A stretch of 39,427 nucleotides of DNA from an uncultured Brevinema sp. Its GTDB lineage: Bacteria > Spirochaetota > Brevinematia > Brevinematales > Brevinemataceae. This document shows, in pieces, positions 16,344 through 24,785 of this stretch. How positions within the stretch are numbered: the stretch's first letter is position 1; each line of letters starts with the position of its first letter. Both the position numbers and the translations under genes were made by a program. The stretch is taken from the NCBI GenBank assembly GCA_947038195.1, contig CAMQVI010000009.1, positions 1 through 39,427 on the forward strand. The letters are read 5' to 3'. A model generated the notes under the pieces. It was not told where the DNA came from, ran no database searches, and worked only from the letters and a program-made list of their open reading frames with translations.

Positions 16344-18068
16344 TTAATTCGTTAAGGAGGAGAAAGCAGTTTCTTTTTGTCTGAGGGAGTATTCTAATTC
16401 TTGAATATTATCAACTAGCCCTTGTATATTGATATGCTCTTGGTCTGTTAGACTAGAATCAACATATGTTCTGTTATATACTTCCGTAAGAATTTGGTAT
16501 TGTTTATTAACTTGTTGTAAGGCTTTCTCTGCCTCTTGTATTTCTTTTAATAACTGTTGCTCCGTTTCTATCATTTGCAGTATATATCTATTATCTTCAG
16601 CGTTACTAGTTTGTAAAGAACGATAAATTTTTGCTAATTGCTCACTATCACTACCTAGGGTATCTCCCTCTAAAAATGGTTCTAGTACAATAGTTTTTGT
16701 AGGTTCGATAGTAGGGAGGACGGGAGCTTTTGTTATATTTGAAATAGCCTCTTGCACTGTTTCTTGAAATATTTCTTTATTCTTTTTTTCTATATTAGGG
16801 CTGATAAAAAGGGTAATAGGGATATTGAGTTGAGCGATCATTATCCCATTTTCTAAACCTCTAATTTGAGCATTAATAGTATAAGTTCCCAAGGAGTCAC
16901 CTCTCGTTCCCAAGGACCAACTAGCGGAACTTGTAAGATTGAGGCTTCCCATATCAGAAATAACTTTTGTTTGTTCGTCGTAAAGCTCTAAAGAATTAGG
17001 AATATTCAAATGAGCTTCAATAGTATCAAAAACATCTGGTCTTGTGTTACTTATCCACAAATCAACAGAAAGAGGCACGGTGTTTTTACTAATAAAAGAG
17101 TTAGCGCGGACTTCCAATCCATTGTTCTGGTAAACGGTGAGAAGGGAGGGTATAGTTACTACGGCAGATGCGACTCTTTGAGTCGTATTAGGAAAGATTT
17201 CTTTATCATCAAAATATAAGATAACAGCGTTATCTCTTTCGTTAATACGTCCTCGTCTTAGATATTGATAATCCCAAATATCAAGTAATGTTTTTTTCAT
17301 CGTTGTAAAGTAGACACGGCTCGTAGGAATAGTATTATCCCCTGTTAAAAGTCCTTTTATGGACAGAGGAGAAATAGTGTTTTTTTGATCGGCTGTTATC
17401 CAATACGTAGGAATTGCCCCCAAAGTTGCTTGGTACTCTGTACGAATAGGAGAGGTGTCGGGGAGATAAAAAGGAGTTTCTTTCCCATCTCCTACCGTAG
17501 GATCTAATACTAATCTAGCCCCAGCACTACGTATATTGGAAGAGCTGGTGTTTCTAATGTCATAAGATATGGCGACAGCATCAGGGAATTGTGTTTCGCT
17601 ATTTGTAATGATAGCTAGAGTTTGAATAACGTCTACCCCTCCGATACGCCATGCATAGACAATATTTGTTGAGCTTACAATGGGAGCACTTACCCATTGC
17701 CCCACAGAAGAACCAAAAATCACAGGATAATTATCGATATTTAAAGTAGCCATATTAAGAGCATTGCTATTTCCTAAAAGAGGAGATAGTTCTTTGTTTA
17801 CCATAGGGATAGGAGATGTAGGGGTTAAAAAAGAAGGTAAAGGGGTAGGGGTGATATTTGCTACAGGGTGGTAATTCATTTGATCATAGACGATATAACG
17901 CCCTGTTTTTTTATCCATACTTATTTTTATGAAATCATTGGAGACACTCACCCATGCAGAGTCAATCTGTGTATCCTTAATCTCCTTTGTATCCTGCGAA
18001 TAAGAGAATAGTGGAAAATACAACAAAGATAAAAAATATAAGGAAAAGGTTAGTAATTTAGAAAACAT
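16344..18068 (-). CDS. Exported hypothetical protein, 574 aa, C-terminal coiled coil
   Basis: I do not recognise the family. Residues 1-24 form a Sec signal peptide (hydrophobic core LYFLSLLYFPLFSYS, cleavage near SYSQD), so it is periplasmic or on the outer membrane. The long middle (about 30-430) is beta-rich and reads like immunoglobulin- or fibronectin-type layers (for instance VAISYDIRNTSSSNIRSAGARLVLDP, a typical 'differences from normal vector' beta-sandwich segment, and VPLSVDLWISNTRPDVFDTIEAHL). The last 110 residues are a Gln/Glu-rich coiled coil (EQQLLKEIQEAEKALQQVNKQ). AGGAG lies 5 nt before the ATG, and the gene follows the TPR protein by 18 nt, so both are cotranscribed. A role in the periplasmic flagellar or envelope compartment is inferred from linkage only. 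Confidence 0.75.
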   Translation of the reverse strand: MFSKLLTFSLYFLSLLYFPLFSYSQDTKEIKDTQIDSAWVSVSNDFIKISMDKKTGRYIVYDQMNYHPVANITPTPLPSFLTPTSPIPMVNKELSPLLGNSNALNMATLNIDNYPVIFGSSVGQWVSAPIVSSTNIVYAWRIGGVDVIQTLAIITNSETQFPDAVAISYDIRNTSSSNIRSAGARLVLDPTVGDGKETPFYLPDTSPIRTEYQATLGAIPTYWITADQKNTISPLSIKGLLTGDNTIPTSRVYFTTMKKTLLDIWDYQYLRRGRINERDNAVILYFDDKEIFPNTTQRVASAVVTIPSLLTVYQNNGLEVRANSFISKNTVPLSVDLWISNTRPDVFDTIEAHLNIPNSLELYDEQTKVISDMGSLNLTSSASWSLGTRGDSLGTYTINAQIRGLENGIMIAQLNIPITLFISPNIEKKNKEIFQETVQEAISNITKAPVLPTIEPTKTIVLEPFLEGDTLGSDSEQLAKIYRSLQTSNAEDNRYILQMIETEQQLLKEIQEAEKALQQVNKQYQILTEVYNRTYVDSSLTDQEHINIQGLVDNIQELEYSLRQKETAFSSLTN

Positions 18069-18086
18069 AAATACTCCTAAGGTATT

Positions 18087-18995
18087 TTAAATTTGTGAAA
18101 TTAAATTCATAGAATCATTATCGGTAATGATATTTTTAGTTTGTAAAGCTTTTATACGTGTTTGTCTTATTTTCTCTAGTAGTTTTAATTTTCTTTCTTT
18201 AATCTGTAATAATTGCTCTTTTAATGTTAAGAGCTGTTTTATTCTATCAATCAATTCTTTTTCTTGGGCTATTTTTTCAGCCTTTTCACGACTACTTAAA
18301 ATTGTTTCTTGAATCGTGTTTTGTTGTGCCATAGGTATGTTGTCAGGGAAACTAGTTTCTAATTTTGCTATGAGTATTCTGATATCATAAGCCATAGTAG
18401 AGTTAGGAAAATCTCTAAGGATTTGATGTAATATTTGTAAAGCTGCGGTATAATCAGCTAAGCCCATATACCCTTGAGCTATCCAGTATAGCACATTGTC
18501 CGCCAAGCCATCTCTACTGCCATAATTGTAGTTATAATCTTTTAAAACTACTATTCCCTCATTCTCTTTTCCCCCAAGAATGAGACTTCTTCCTAATTTA
18601 TATAAAGAATTGGAATATTCTTCGATTTCGGCATATTCTTGTGCTACTATTTGATAATTAGAAGATGATTTTAAGTAATTTTTTTGAATAAAATAAATAT
18701 CCCCAAGATAAAAATTAGCTTTTCCTTTATAATATCTAGTAGTTCTCCAATCCTTACTGCGATAAGGGAAAGTCAATATACTGCGGAAAGAGATTTCAGC
18801 TTGAGTGAGCTCTCCCGAATTTAAATATTGTAATCCCACTATGTACAATCTATTTAGAGCATCTTCCGTGTAAGCAGTGTTCGCATCGTATTGAAGATTA
18901 TTATATTGGGGGTATAAATCCTGTGCAAGGATAGGGGAGTGAATAGCTAATAATAAAAATTTGCAAAAGAGAAGAGATTTGAATGATTTATACAT
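18087..18995 (-). CDS. Periplasmic TPR-repeat protein with coiled-coil tail
   Basis: Protein of about 302 aa starting with a signal peptide (LLFCKFLLLAIHSPILAQ, likely cleaved before DLYPQ). Residues about 45-220 form several tetratricopeptide helix pairs, for example ALNRLYIVGLQYLNSGELTQAEISFRSIL and YYKGKANFYLGDIYFIQKNYLKSSSNYQIV, resembling YbgF/CpoB and BamD scaffolds. The C-terminal 70 residues are a Lys/Leu-rich coiled coil. The ATG at 18995 has TGAGG 6 nt upstream and is preferred to the TTG at 19007. It precedes the exported 574-aa gene by 18 nt. It probably acts as an adaptor for envelope or flagellar assemblies; the exact partner cannot be read from sequence. Confidence 0.75.
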   Translation of the reverse strand: MYKSFKSLLFCKFLLLAIHSPILAQDLYPQYNNLQYDANTAYTEDALNRLYIVGLQYLNSGELTQAEISFRSILTFPYRSKDWRTTRYYKGKANFYLGDIYFIQKNYLKSSSNYQIVAQEYAEIEEYSNSLYKLGRSLILGGKENEGIVVLKDYNYNYGSRDGLADNVLYWIAQGYMGLADYTAALQILHQILRDFPNSTMAYDIRILIAKLETSFPDNIPMAQQNTIQETILSSREKAEKIAQEKELIDRIKQLLTLKEQLLQIKERKLKLLEKIRQTRIKALQTKNIITDNDSMNLISQI

Positions 18996-19123
18996 ATAGA
19001 GCCTCAAAAAAGAATTTTACCATTTGTTATCGGTATTTGATAGTTCAGTTCTTTAAAATAGTTAAAATTATTTGTAAAATACACTTATTTTAAGGGAGTA
19101 TTACTACTATGATTATCTAAGAC

Positions 19124-19152
19124 TTGATTATTTTATTACAATAGTGTATACT
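19124..19152 (+). promoter_or_regulatory. Promoter of the Xaa-Pro peptidase gene
   Basis: TTGATT, 17 bp, TATACT; a second TATAAT follows at 19155-19160. Confidence 0.6.
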
Positions 19153-19207
19153 ATTATAATAGGATCATTATAATTAGTGGTTAAAAATCCAATTAATGGA
19201 GAGTTAT

Positions 19208-20299
19208 ATGCATAAAAAAGGATCAAAAAAACCCGTTTTTGAAAAAAGAACGATACAACTACAAACACACTTGGATAAAAACACAGCATTTTTAACCGTT
19301 AATCCCGCAGATATATATTATTTAACGGGATGCACAGGAAGTAATAATCACCTACTTGTTTGCCCTGAGTCCGTATATTTATTTACAGATGGTAGATATT
19401 TAACCCAAATAGGTGAGCAAATGCAGATTGATTTGAGCGTAGAAGAAATTAGTGTATCACATCCTATCGAAATAGCATTAAAAGAAATCCTTAAAAATAA
19501 GTGTATTAAACATCTTAAATTTACAGCAGATTCCATGTCTTACCTTATGGGTAAAGCGATGGTAGCAGCTCTGCCATCAGATGCTCAAGCTGTTCAAGAC
19601 CTTACCTTATTCAATATTAGAAGTATAAAAGATGAGATGGAAATAGAAACTATTAAACAAAATCTCCATATCACCAAAGCTGCCTTTCTTTATATAAAAG
19701 GGGTGATAGAAGCCGGTAAAACGGAATTAGAAATAGCGACGGAGTTAGAATACTACTGTAAAAAGCAAGGTGCTAGCAGTATGTCTTTTAATTCTATTGT
19801 TGCTTCTGGGGTGAGATCTGCTCTACCACATGGTGCGGCTAGTGATAAAATAATTGAAGACGGTGATATGGTACAATTTGATTTCGGCATTATGAAAGAC
19901 TATTATTGTTCCGATTTTAGCCGTGTTATAGCTATGGGTACCGTAGATCCTAAACTAGCAGAAGTTAGAGAAATAATAGAAGATGCTACTAAACTCGTAG
20001 AAAATACAGCTCGTTGTGGTATGACAGGGCAAGAAATTGATGCTATTGCTAGGGATTTTATTTCTAGTAAAGGATATGGAGCATACTTTGGTCATGGTTT
20101 AGGCCATGCCCTAGGATTAGAAATCCATGAAAATCCACGTCTTAATACCGTTTGGGATAAACCCATAACAGAAAACATGGTGCTTACTATAGAGCCAGGG
20201 GTTTACCTACCAGGGATTGGTGGTGTTCGTTTAGAAGATGTTGTTGTTATGAGATCTGATAAATTTGAGCTGATCACAGATTGTGGCTATGATTCTTAA
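19208..20299 (+). CDS. pepP: Xaa-Pro aminopeptidase/dipeptidase (peptidase M24B)
   Basis: Cytoplasmic metallopeptidase of about 363 aa that removes an N-terminal residue preceding proline or splits X-Pro dipeptides. An N-terminal creatinase-like domain (about 1-130) precedes the pita-bread domain. All five metal ligands are visible: Asp in VQFDFG, Asp in CSDFSR, His in FGHGLGHALG, Glu in TIEPG and Glu in VRLEDVV. The upstream ATG at 19196 contains in its second codon the GGAGAG that serves the ATG at 19208, so 19208 is preferred. The stop overlaps the next ATG (TAATG). It is followed, after two small membrane genes, by efp; pepP-efp linkage is widespread in bacteria and fits handling of proline-rich peptides. 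Distinguishing PepP from PepQ needs activity data. Confidence 0.9.
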   Translation: MHKKGSKKPVFEKRTIQLQTHLDKNTAFLTVNPADIYYLTGCTGSNNHLLVCPESVYLFTDGRYLTQIGEQMQIDLSVEEISVSHPIEIALKEILKNKCIKHLKFTADSMSYLMGKAMVAALPSDAQAVQDLTLFNIRSIKDEMEIETIKQNLHITKAAFLYIKGVIEAGKTELEIATELEYYCKKQGASSMSFNSIVASGVRSALPHGAASDKIIEDGDMVQFDFGIMKDYYCSDFSRVIAMGTVDPKLAEVREIIEDATKLVENTARCGMTGQEIDAIARDFISSKGYGAYFGHGLGHALGLEIHENPRLNTVWDKPITENMVLTIEPGVYLPGIGGVRLEDVVVMRSDKFELITDCGYDS

Positions 20300-20856
20300 T
20301 GAAAATACTAGGGTATTGTACTAAAATATACTATACAATAGCGTTAGCAATAGAAAGTACTCGATTTTTATGGCAGAGTTTATTGGTATTTGATCATTTT
20401 TTCTTAAATCAAGTATTAGATAAAATGAATTTTTTCTTTTTTTATAAAGAATCTGCTATAGCAATGCAATATTATGATTTTGTAATATTACCTATTTCTA
20501 TTATTAGTATTTGTTTTTTTACTATGATAGTGTACCTGTATCACTATTTCTTATTACTCCCTAATGTTTTAGAGAGGTATCGCTTAAAAGCTAGTATCTT
20601 CATTAAAGGGTACTTTCCTTATATAATAGGGATTTCTTTCATATCTGCTCTAAACCTTATTTTAGAGTATGTGTATCGATTTAGTGTAGATAGAGAATTT
20701 TTCCACGCTCTATCTTCATACGAGGTATTTTATTTTGCTACTATAGTGATGAAGGTTGGGGCATACAATTTAGCTCTTTATCTTTTAGGCACTTATGCTA
20801 GTTATATGTTAGTAGCTTTTATAATTATTAGAAAACTATATAAAAAGGTATTATAA
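20299..20856 (+). CDS. Hypothetical membrane protein, 185 aa
   Basis: Unrecognised polytopic protein with about four hydrophobic segments (near 62-85, 105-125, 138-158 and 160-178) and an aromatic-rich N-terminal part (FFLNQVLDKMNFFFFYKES). The ATG overlaps the pepP stop by one base and has no independent ribosome site, so it depends on translation of pepP. The next gene begins directly after its stop. It probably works with the following 101-aa membrane protein; no function can be assigned. Confidence 0.65.
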   Translation: MKILGYCTKIYYTIALAIESTRFLWQSLLVFDHFFLNQVLDKMNFFFFYKESAIAMQYYDFVILPISIISICFFTMIVYLYHYFLLLPNVLERYRLKASIFIKGYFPYIIGISFISALNLILEYVYRFSVDREFFHALSSYEVFYFATIVMKVGAYNLALYLLGTYASYMLVAFIIIRKLYKKVL

Positions 20857-21162
20857 ATGAAAATAATAAAAGCGATACTTAACCATTCATGGGTAAAAAC
20901 ATTTCTATTTTTGTTGATTTGTTTTGGATCTACGTATGTGATAGTGGCACACTTTACCCCCCAATTAATCAGTTTATTTAATTGGCGTAGTAAGGAATTT
21001 TGGACTACTTTAGCTATTATGGTTCCTGTGATGTTTTTGATTCCTACTTTTGTAAATACTTTTTTCTTCCTAAAAATAGTTCAAATAGCCGATAATACCC
21101 AAAAAACCAACCAACTACTCCAAAAACAAATACAATTATTAGAAAATAAATTAAACAAATAA
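20857..21162 (+). CDS. Small membrane protein, 101 aa
   Basis: Unrecognised. Two hydrophobic segments (about 13-35 and 50-72) form a hairpin, followed by a polar Asn/Gln/Lys-rich tail (QIADNTQKTNQLLQKQIQLLENKLN) that is likely coiled coil. Its ATG abuts the previous stop codon (TAA-ATG). The last 80 bp of the gene recur in decayed form directly downstream (21169-21247). Confidence 0.65.
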   Translation: MKIIKAILNHSWVKTFLFLLICFGSTYVIVAHFTPQLISLFNWRSKEFWTTLAIMVPVMFLIPTFVNTFFFLKIVQIADNTQKTNQLLQKQIQLLENKLNK

Positions 21163-21247
21163 AATTCTAAATAGTCGATAATACCAAAAAAAACCAATTA
21201 CTCCAAAAACGAATATTATTAAAATAAATTAAATTAAACAAATAAAA
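21083..21247. repeat. Degenerate tandem duplication of the 101-aa gene's 3' end
   Basis: Copy 1 (21083-21164, inside the gene and over its stop) and copy 2 (21169-21247, non-coding) share AAATAG(C/T)CGATAATACC, (A)CTACTCCAAAAAC-like and TTAAACAAATAAAA blocks in the same order. Copy 2 has small deletions and no open frame. Confidence 0.8.
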
Positions 21248-21267
21248 CAACTTATTGAGGGGAATCT

Positions 21268-21828
21268 ATGAATTATGATGATATCAAAAAAGGTATGATA
21301 TTAAATTTTGAAAATCAACTATGGTCTGTCACTTGGTGTCAACATCACAAACCAGGTAAAGGTGGTGCTGTGATGCGTACCAAATTACGAAATGTTATTA
21401 AAGGAAATATACTGGATAGAGTATTTCGTGGTGGAGACACTGTAGAGCAAGTTCGTGTCGATAATAGAGAAGCTCAATTTCTTTATAAAGATGGGACTGA
21501 TTTTATCTTTATGGATCAAGAAAACTACGAACAATATTCTGTTGCAGCTAATGTTATAGGAGATGCACATCTTTACCTTAAAGAACAAGGAATGGCAGAC
21601 TTGAAAATCTATCAAGACGAAGTAATAGCAGCTGAAGCACCTATGTTTGTAGAGTTAGAAATTAAAGAAACTGATCCAGGACTTAAAGGGGACACCGTGA
21701 GTGGTGGATCTAAACCAGCTACCCTCGAAACTGGGGCTGTTGTTCAAGTGCCTTTATTTGTCAATATTGGTGAGATTGTCAAGGTAGATACTCGTGATAA
21801 TCGTTATGTTGAACGTGTAAAATCATAA
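21268..21828 (+). CDS. efp: Translation elongation factor P
   Basis: EF-P enters the ribosomal E site and relieves stalling at consecutive prolines. The 186-aa protein shows the three-domain layout: an N-terminal KOW-like domain with the modification loop HHKPGKGGAV, whose tip is Lys31; a central OB domain (YEQYSVAANVIGDAHLYLKEQG); and a C-terminal OB domain with the signature ETDPGLKGDTVSGGSKPATLETGAVVQVPLFVNIGE. The KPGKGG loop is of the lysine type modified by EpmA/EpmB or other systems in different bacteria; no modification enzyme is in the window. GAGGGG lies 5 nt before the ATG. A terminator follows the gene. Confidence 0.96.
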   Translation: MNYDDIKKGMILNFENQLWSVTWCQHHKPGKGGAVMRTKLRNVIKGNILDRVFRGGDTVEQVRVDNREAQFLYKDGTDFIFMDQENYEQYSVAANVIGDAHLYLKEQGMADLKIYQDEVIAAEAPMFVELEIKETDPGLKGDTVSGGSKPATLETGAVVQVPLFVNIGEIVKVDTRDNRYVERVKS

Positions 21829-21847
21829 TAAAAATCAATAAAAGATA

Positions 21848-21881
21848 AAAAACAAGCACTTCTTTAGAGGTGCTTGTTTTT
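21848..21881 (+). terminator. Intrinsic terminator of efp
   Basis: 12-bp stem AAAAACAAGCAC / GTGCTTGTTTTT, 19 nt after the efp stop. Confidence 0.9.
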
Positions 21882-21935
21882 GATTTTGATAATATTTCTG
21901 TCTGCAATATCAATTATAAAAACATATTTGTTTGA

Positions 21936-21954
21936 TGGTATACGAAGTATACCA
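21936..21954. promoter_or_regulatory. 19-bp palindrome upstream of the GGCT gene
   Basis: Arms TGGTATAC and GTATACCA flank a 3-bp GAA centre. It lies about 120 bp before the promoter at 22076, in otherwise featureless AT-rich DNA between efp and the next gene. Possible distal operator; no clear hairpin-T tract. Confidence 0.35.
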
Positions 21955-22075
21955 AAATTATTTTTCCAACAATTTTAAAACGGTTGTTTTATATTCTTTA
22001 TTAAGATTTGCAATATATACTATATAGTTTATTAAATATCTGATGAAAGGCACTAGACTTACCTCATAATTTCTA

Positions 22076-22104
22076 TTGACAATTATCTTAATATAGGTTA
22101 GAAT
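22076..22104 (+). promoter_or_regulatory. Promoter of the lipoprotein GGCT gene
   Basis: Exact TTGACA, 17 bp, TAGAAT, about 25 bp before the start codon. Confidence 0.7.
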
Positions 22105-22130
22105 ATATAAAATAAATCGAAGAGGTTATG

Positions 22131-22628
22131 ATGAAATTTATACTAGCTATATTGTGTGCTTTGAGTATTACTTCCTGTGGTACTAATGATACAGAGTCAA
22201 AAATATTTGTGTATGGTTCCTTGAGAGAGGGATTTCATAATTATGAAAAATATCTTACAGGACAGGTTGTAAAAAATGAAATAGGTACGGTAAATGGCGA
22301 GTTATTTGAGTTAAAAGGCTTGGGATATCCAGCATTACTCCAAGGGACTAATGTAGTTATTGGTGAAATTATCACCTTAAAAGGCGATGTAAAAGCTACC
22401 ATGCAGACTCTCGACGAATTGGAGTGCTATTTTGGGGAAAACAATCCAACTAATGAATATGATAAAATAATGACTACCGTTTTTAATACAGAAACAAAAA
22501 AACAAGAGCAACTTCCTGTATATTTTTATAACATGAGAAACCCTGATGTAGATCCTTCTCTTTTGGTTTCAATTAAGGCAGGAGATTGGAAAATATATAC
22601 AGAAAAAAATCCTGATGCACGACAGTAA
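22131..22628 (+). CDS. Gamma-glutamylcyclotransferase-like lipoprotein
   Basis: GGCT/AIG2-fold protein of about 165 aa. GGCT enzymes release 5-oxoproline from gamma-glutamyl-amines; BtrG-type and YtfP-type relatives share the fold. The substrate loop IFVYGSLREGFHNY is clear, followed by GLGYPALLQG and the LDELECYFG segment, whose glutamate matches the catalytic acid of the family. Unusually, the protein begins with a lipoprotein signal: hydrophobic FILAILCALSITS and then Cys (I-T-S-C), so it should be anchored outside the cytoplasm. Two ATGs are adjacent (22128 and 22131); AGAGG is better spaced for the second. Single-gene unit with promoter and terminator. The extracellular substrate is unknown. 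Confidence 0.85.
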   Translation: MKFILAILCALSITSCGTNDTESKIFVYGSLREGFHNYEKYLTGQVVKNEIGTVNGELFELKGLGYPALLQGTNVVIGEIITLKGDVKATMQTLDELECYFGENNPTNEYDKIMTTVFNTETKKQEQLPVYFYNMRNPDVDPSLLVSIKAGDWKIYTEKNPDARQ

Positions 22629-22667
22629 AACTGTTATTAGGAACACTAAATAACTGATATGATAAAG

Positions 22668-22699
22668 AAAAACACCCTCCAATCTAGGAGGGTGTTTTT
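22668..22699. terminator. Bidirectional terminator
   Basis: 13-bp stem AAAAACACCCTCC / GGAGGGTGTTTTT with a 6-nt loop between the convergent GGCT and alkylsulfatase genes. Confidence 0.92.
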
Positions 22700-22728
22700 T
22701 TATTGTAAAATAAGAAATATTAGGAATA

Positions 22729-24645
22729 TTAAGGGGTTACGACACCAAACCAAAATTCAAAATTATCAAAGAGAGACATGAATTTTTTAAATTCTTCTTT
22801 ATCAGAAATAGTGACATCTTTCTCATTAAGATCTGCTATGGTGATTTGTTTTAGAAGTAATTGATCAAAGATATCTTTAGGCATAGTAATAGATAGATCA
22901 GGATTAGCTGGCAGTCCTTTTTGATATTTTAGGACAGAGTTTTCAATCGTGATTGTGTATTTGTTTGCACCTATACTCGTAGCTATTGTTAAATTCACAT
23001 CTTTAGATTTGTCGGGGTTCAAACGTACTGCTAAGTAATCTAAGAAAGTACTAAAAGGTAAAGCTTTAATCATATCAGCAGAACCCAGTTGAGGGGTAGG
23101 GAGCTCTTGTATACCATTTCTCAATTCCAAAGATCCTGTTAAGAAATAAGCTCTCCAAACAGCTGATTCAGATTGATAAGCTAATTGTTCCATAGCATCA
23201 GCACTTAAATTTCTAGCTTTTTGATTGTTTGGATTAGCGAAGATAACATGGTTCATAACTTCTGCGACCCATCTATATTCTCCTTTTTTAAAGGACTCAT
23301 GAGCCATAGCTATAGCTTTATCTTCTCCGCCCATAAATTCCACATATTTTTTAGCCACAGCAACAGGGGGTAATTTGTATAAATTAGCAGGATTTCCATC
23401 CCACCAAGCACCGAAATAAAAGTCATAAACAGCTTTTACATTATGATTGACTGTTCCATAATATCCTCTATTATAAAACTCTTTTGCTAAGCTATCAGGA
23501 ATCACAATATCCTCCGCAATTTCTAGGTAGGTAGAACCCATATTTGCCATTCTTAATGTTTGATCATGGATATATTTATACAAGTCTCCATGTTTTGTTA
23601 AAAAAGTATTAATTTTATTTTGTCCCCAAGTAGGCCAATGATGAGATCCAAATAAGACATCTGTTCTATTAGCTAAGAAAGCTTTAGATGTTTGGATTGC
23701 ATCAGCCCACAATAGAGAGTTTCTTGTTTTTGCTCCTCTCAAGGTAGACAAATTATGCAAGGTATGATTGATTACCTCAGCACTGGATGCGGCTTTATAT
23801 TTTGGTATATAGAACATAAACTCAGCAGGAGCCTCTGTATTTTGAGCCATTAAAAATTCAAATTCTACACCGTCTATAGTATATTTTTCTCCTGTTTTAG
23901 AAATAGTTTTTGTTGGTTCTAAAATAGACACATCTCCTACAGCTACCCCTTTCCCTAATCCAGCGTCAACAGTACCCTTTTCATCTTTTGGAAGTAGGTT
24001 TCCGTACATATAAGAAGCTCTTCGCCCCATGACATTACCTGCTAAAAGATTTTCGGACACCGCTTCTTCAAAGAAATGTTGAGGAGCGACGATAGGGACA
24101 CCATTTTTTATATCTTGGTCTGAAAGAATTCCTTTAGCACCACCGAAATGGTCAACATGAGAGTGGGTAAAAATCACCCCAGTTATAGCCGCATCTCCTT
24201 TGTTTTCTCTAAACAGAGCCAAGGCTTTTTGAGCAGATTCTTTAGTTGTGAGAGGATCTACCACGATCCACCCCGTATTTCCTTTAATAAAAGTAATATT
24301 AGCAAGATCAAAACCTCTAACTTGATAAATACCAGGAGTAACTTCAAATAATCCTGATATATTATTTAGTTGAGCCTGTCTCCAAAGAGATGGGTTCACC
24401 GTACTAGGTGACGTTTGATTGGAAATAAAAGAAAAACTCATATTTCCATCGGAATCAGCAATAAATCCTTTCTGAGCAGTATCAAAGTCCTCTGTGTTCT
24501 CAAAAGGTAGATATTGAGCTAGTTCAGAATTTCCCTTTTTGGTAAAATCACTAGCATCTTTTTGTAGATTTCCTGTGTCTTTTGAACAAGATATCGTTGT
24601 TAGTACCAGTAATAAGCTTAATGTTTTTAAATGATTAGGGCTCAT
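22729..24645 (-). CDS. Alkyl/aryl-sulfatase of the metallo-beta-lactamase fold (SdsA/BDS1 type), lipoprotein
   Basis: Zinc hydrolase of about 638 aa that splits alkyl sulfate esters such as dodecyl sulfate in characterised relatives. The metallo-beta-lactamase motif THSHVDHFGG is at about 160-169, with further ligands expected in PAEFMFYIP and FGSHHWPTWG. A helical dimerisation domain follows (about 400-510). The C-terminal 120 residues form the SCP2-like lipid-binding domain. The longer frame starts at 24675, but the ATG at 24645 has AGGAGG 5 nt upstream. From that start the first 19 residues form a lipoprotein signal ending T-I-S-C, so Cys20 is lipidated; most SdsA relatives are instead soluble and secreted. 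Divergent from a TetR regulator with a large palindrome between them, so likely repressed until a lipid-like or sulfated inducer appears (inference). Confidence 0.92.
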   Translation of the reverse strand: MSPNHLKTLSLLLVLTTISCSKDTGNLQKDASDFTKKGNSELAQYLPFENTEDFDTAQKGFIADSDGNMSFSFISNQTSPSTVNPSLWRQAQLNNISGLFEVTPGIYQVRGFDLANITFIKGNTGWIVVDPLTTKESAQKALALFRENKGDAAITGVIFTHSHVDHFGGAKGILSDQDIKNGVPIVAPQHFFEEAVSENLLAGNVMGRRASYMYGNLLPKDEKGTVDAGLGKGVAVGDVSILEPTKTISKTGEKYTIDGVEFEFLMAQNTEAPAEFMFYIPKYKAASSAEVINHTLHNLSTLRGAKTRNSLLWADAIQTSKAFLANRTDVLFGSHHWPTWGQNKINTFLTKHGDLYKYIHDQTLRMANMGSTYLEIAEDIVIPDSLAKEFYNRGYYGTVNHNVKAVYDFYFGAWWDGNPANLYKLPPVAVAKKYVEFMGGEDKAIAMAHESFKKGEYRWVAEVMNHVIFANPNNQKARNLSADAMEQLAYQSESAVWRAYFLTGSLELRNGIQELPTPQLGSADMIKALPFSTFLDYLAVRLNPDKSKDVNLTIATSIGANKYTITIENSVLKYQKGLPANPDLSITMPKDIFDQLLLKQITIADLNEKDVTISDKEEFKKFMSLFDNFEFWFGVVTP

Positions 24646-24675
24646 TTTCGCCTCCTTTAATGTTAAACAGCACAT

Positions 24676-24704
24676 ATTGTATATCGTTCATTGAAATTTG
24701 TCAA
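24676..24704 (-). promoter_or_regulatory. Promoter of the alkylsulfatase gene
   Basis: Minus-strand TTGACA, 17 bp, TACAAT. The -35 box ends 9 bp from the palindrome at 24714-24759. Confidence 0.75.
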
Positions 24705-24713
24705 TGTAATATA

Positions 24714-24759
24714 ATATAATACAATATATTGTAATATATTACATTATATTGTATTATAT
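24714..24759. promoter_or_regulatory. 46-bp near-perfect palindrome, probable TetR operator
   Basis: Outer arms ATATAATACAATATA and TATATTGTATTATAT (15 bp) enclose a perfect 14-bp palindrome TGTAATATATTACA; the only non-pairing position is a T opposite T between outer and inner parts. It occupies the space between the alkylsulfatase promoter and the tetR start, covering any tetR promoter. The length could hold two repressor dimers. Confidence 0.75.
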
Positions 24760-24785
24760 ATAATATAATGAAAAAGGGAAAATTA

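Noticed and set aside
21936-21954. loxP-like recombination site
   Set aside because: The TATACGAAGTATA core only superficially resembles loxP arms; the length, spacer and a recombinase gene are missing.
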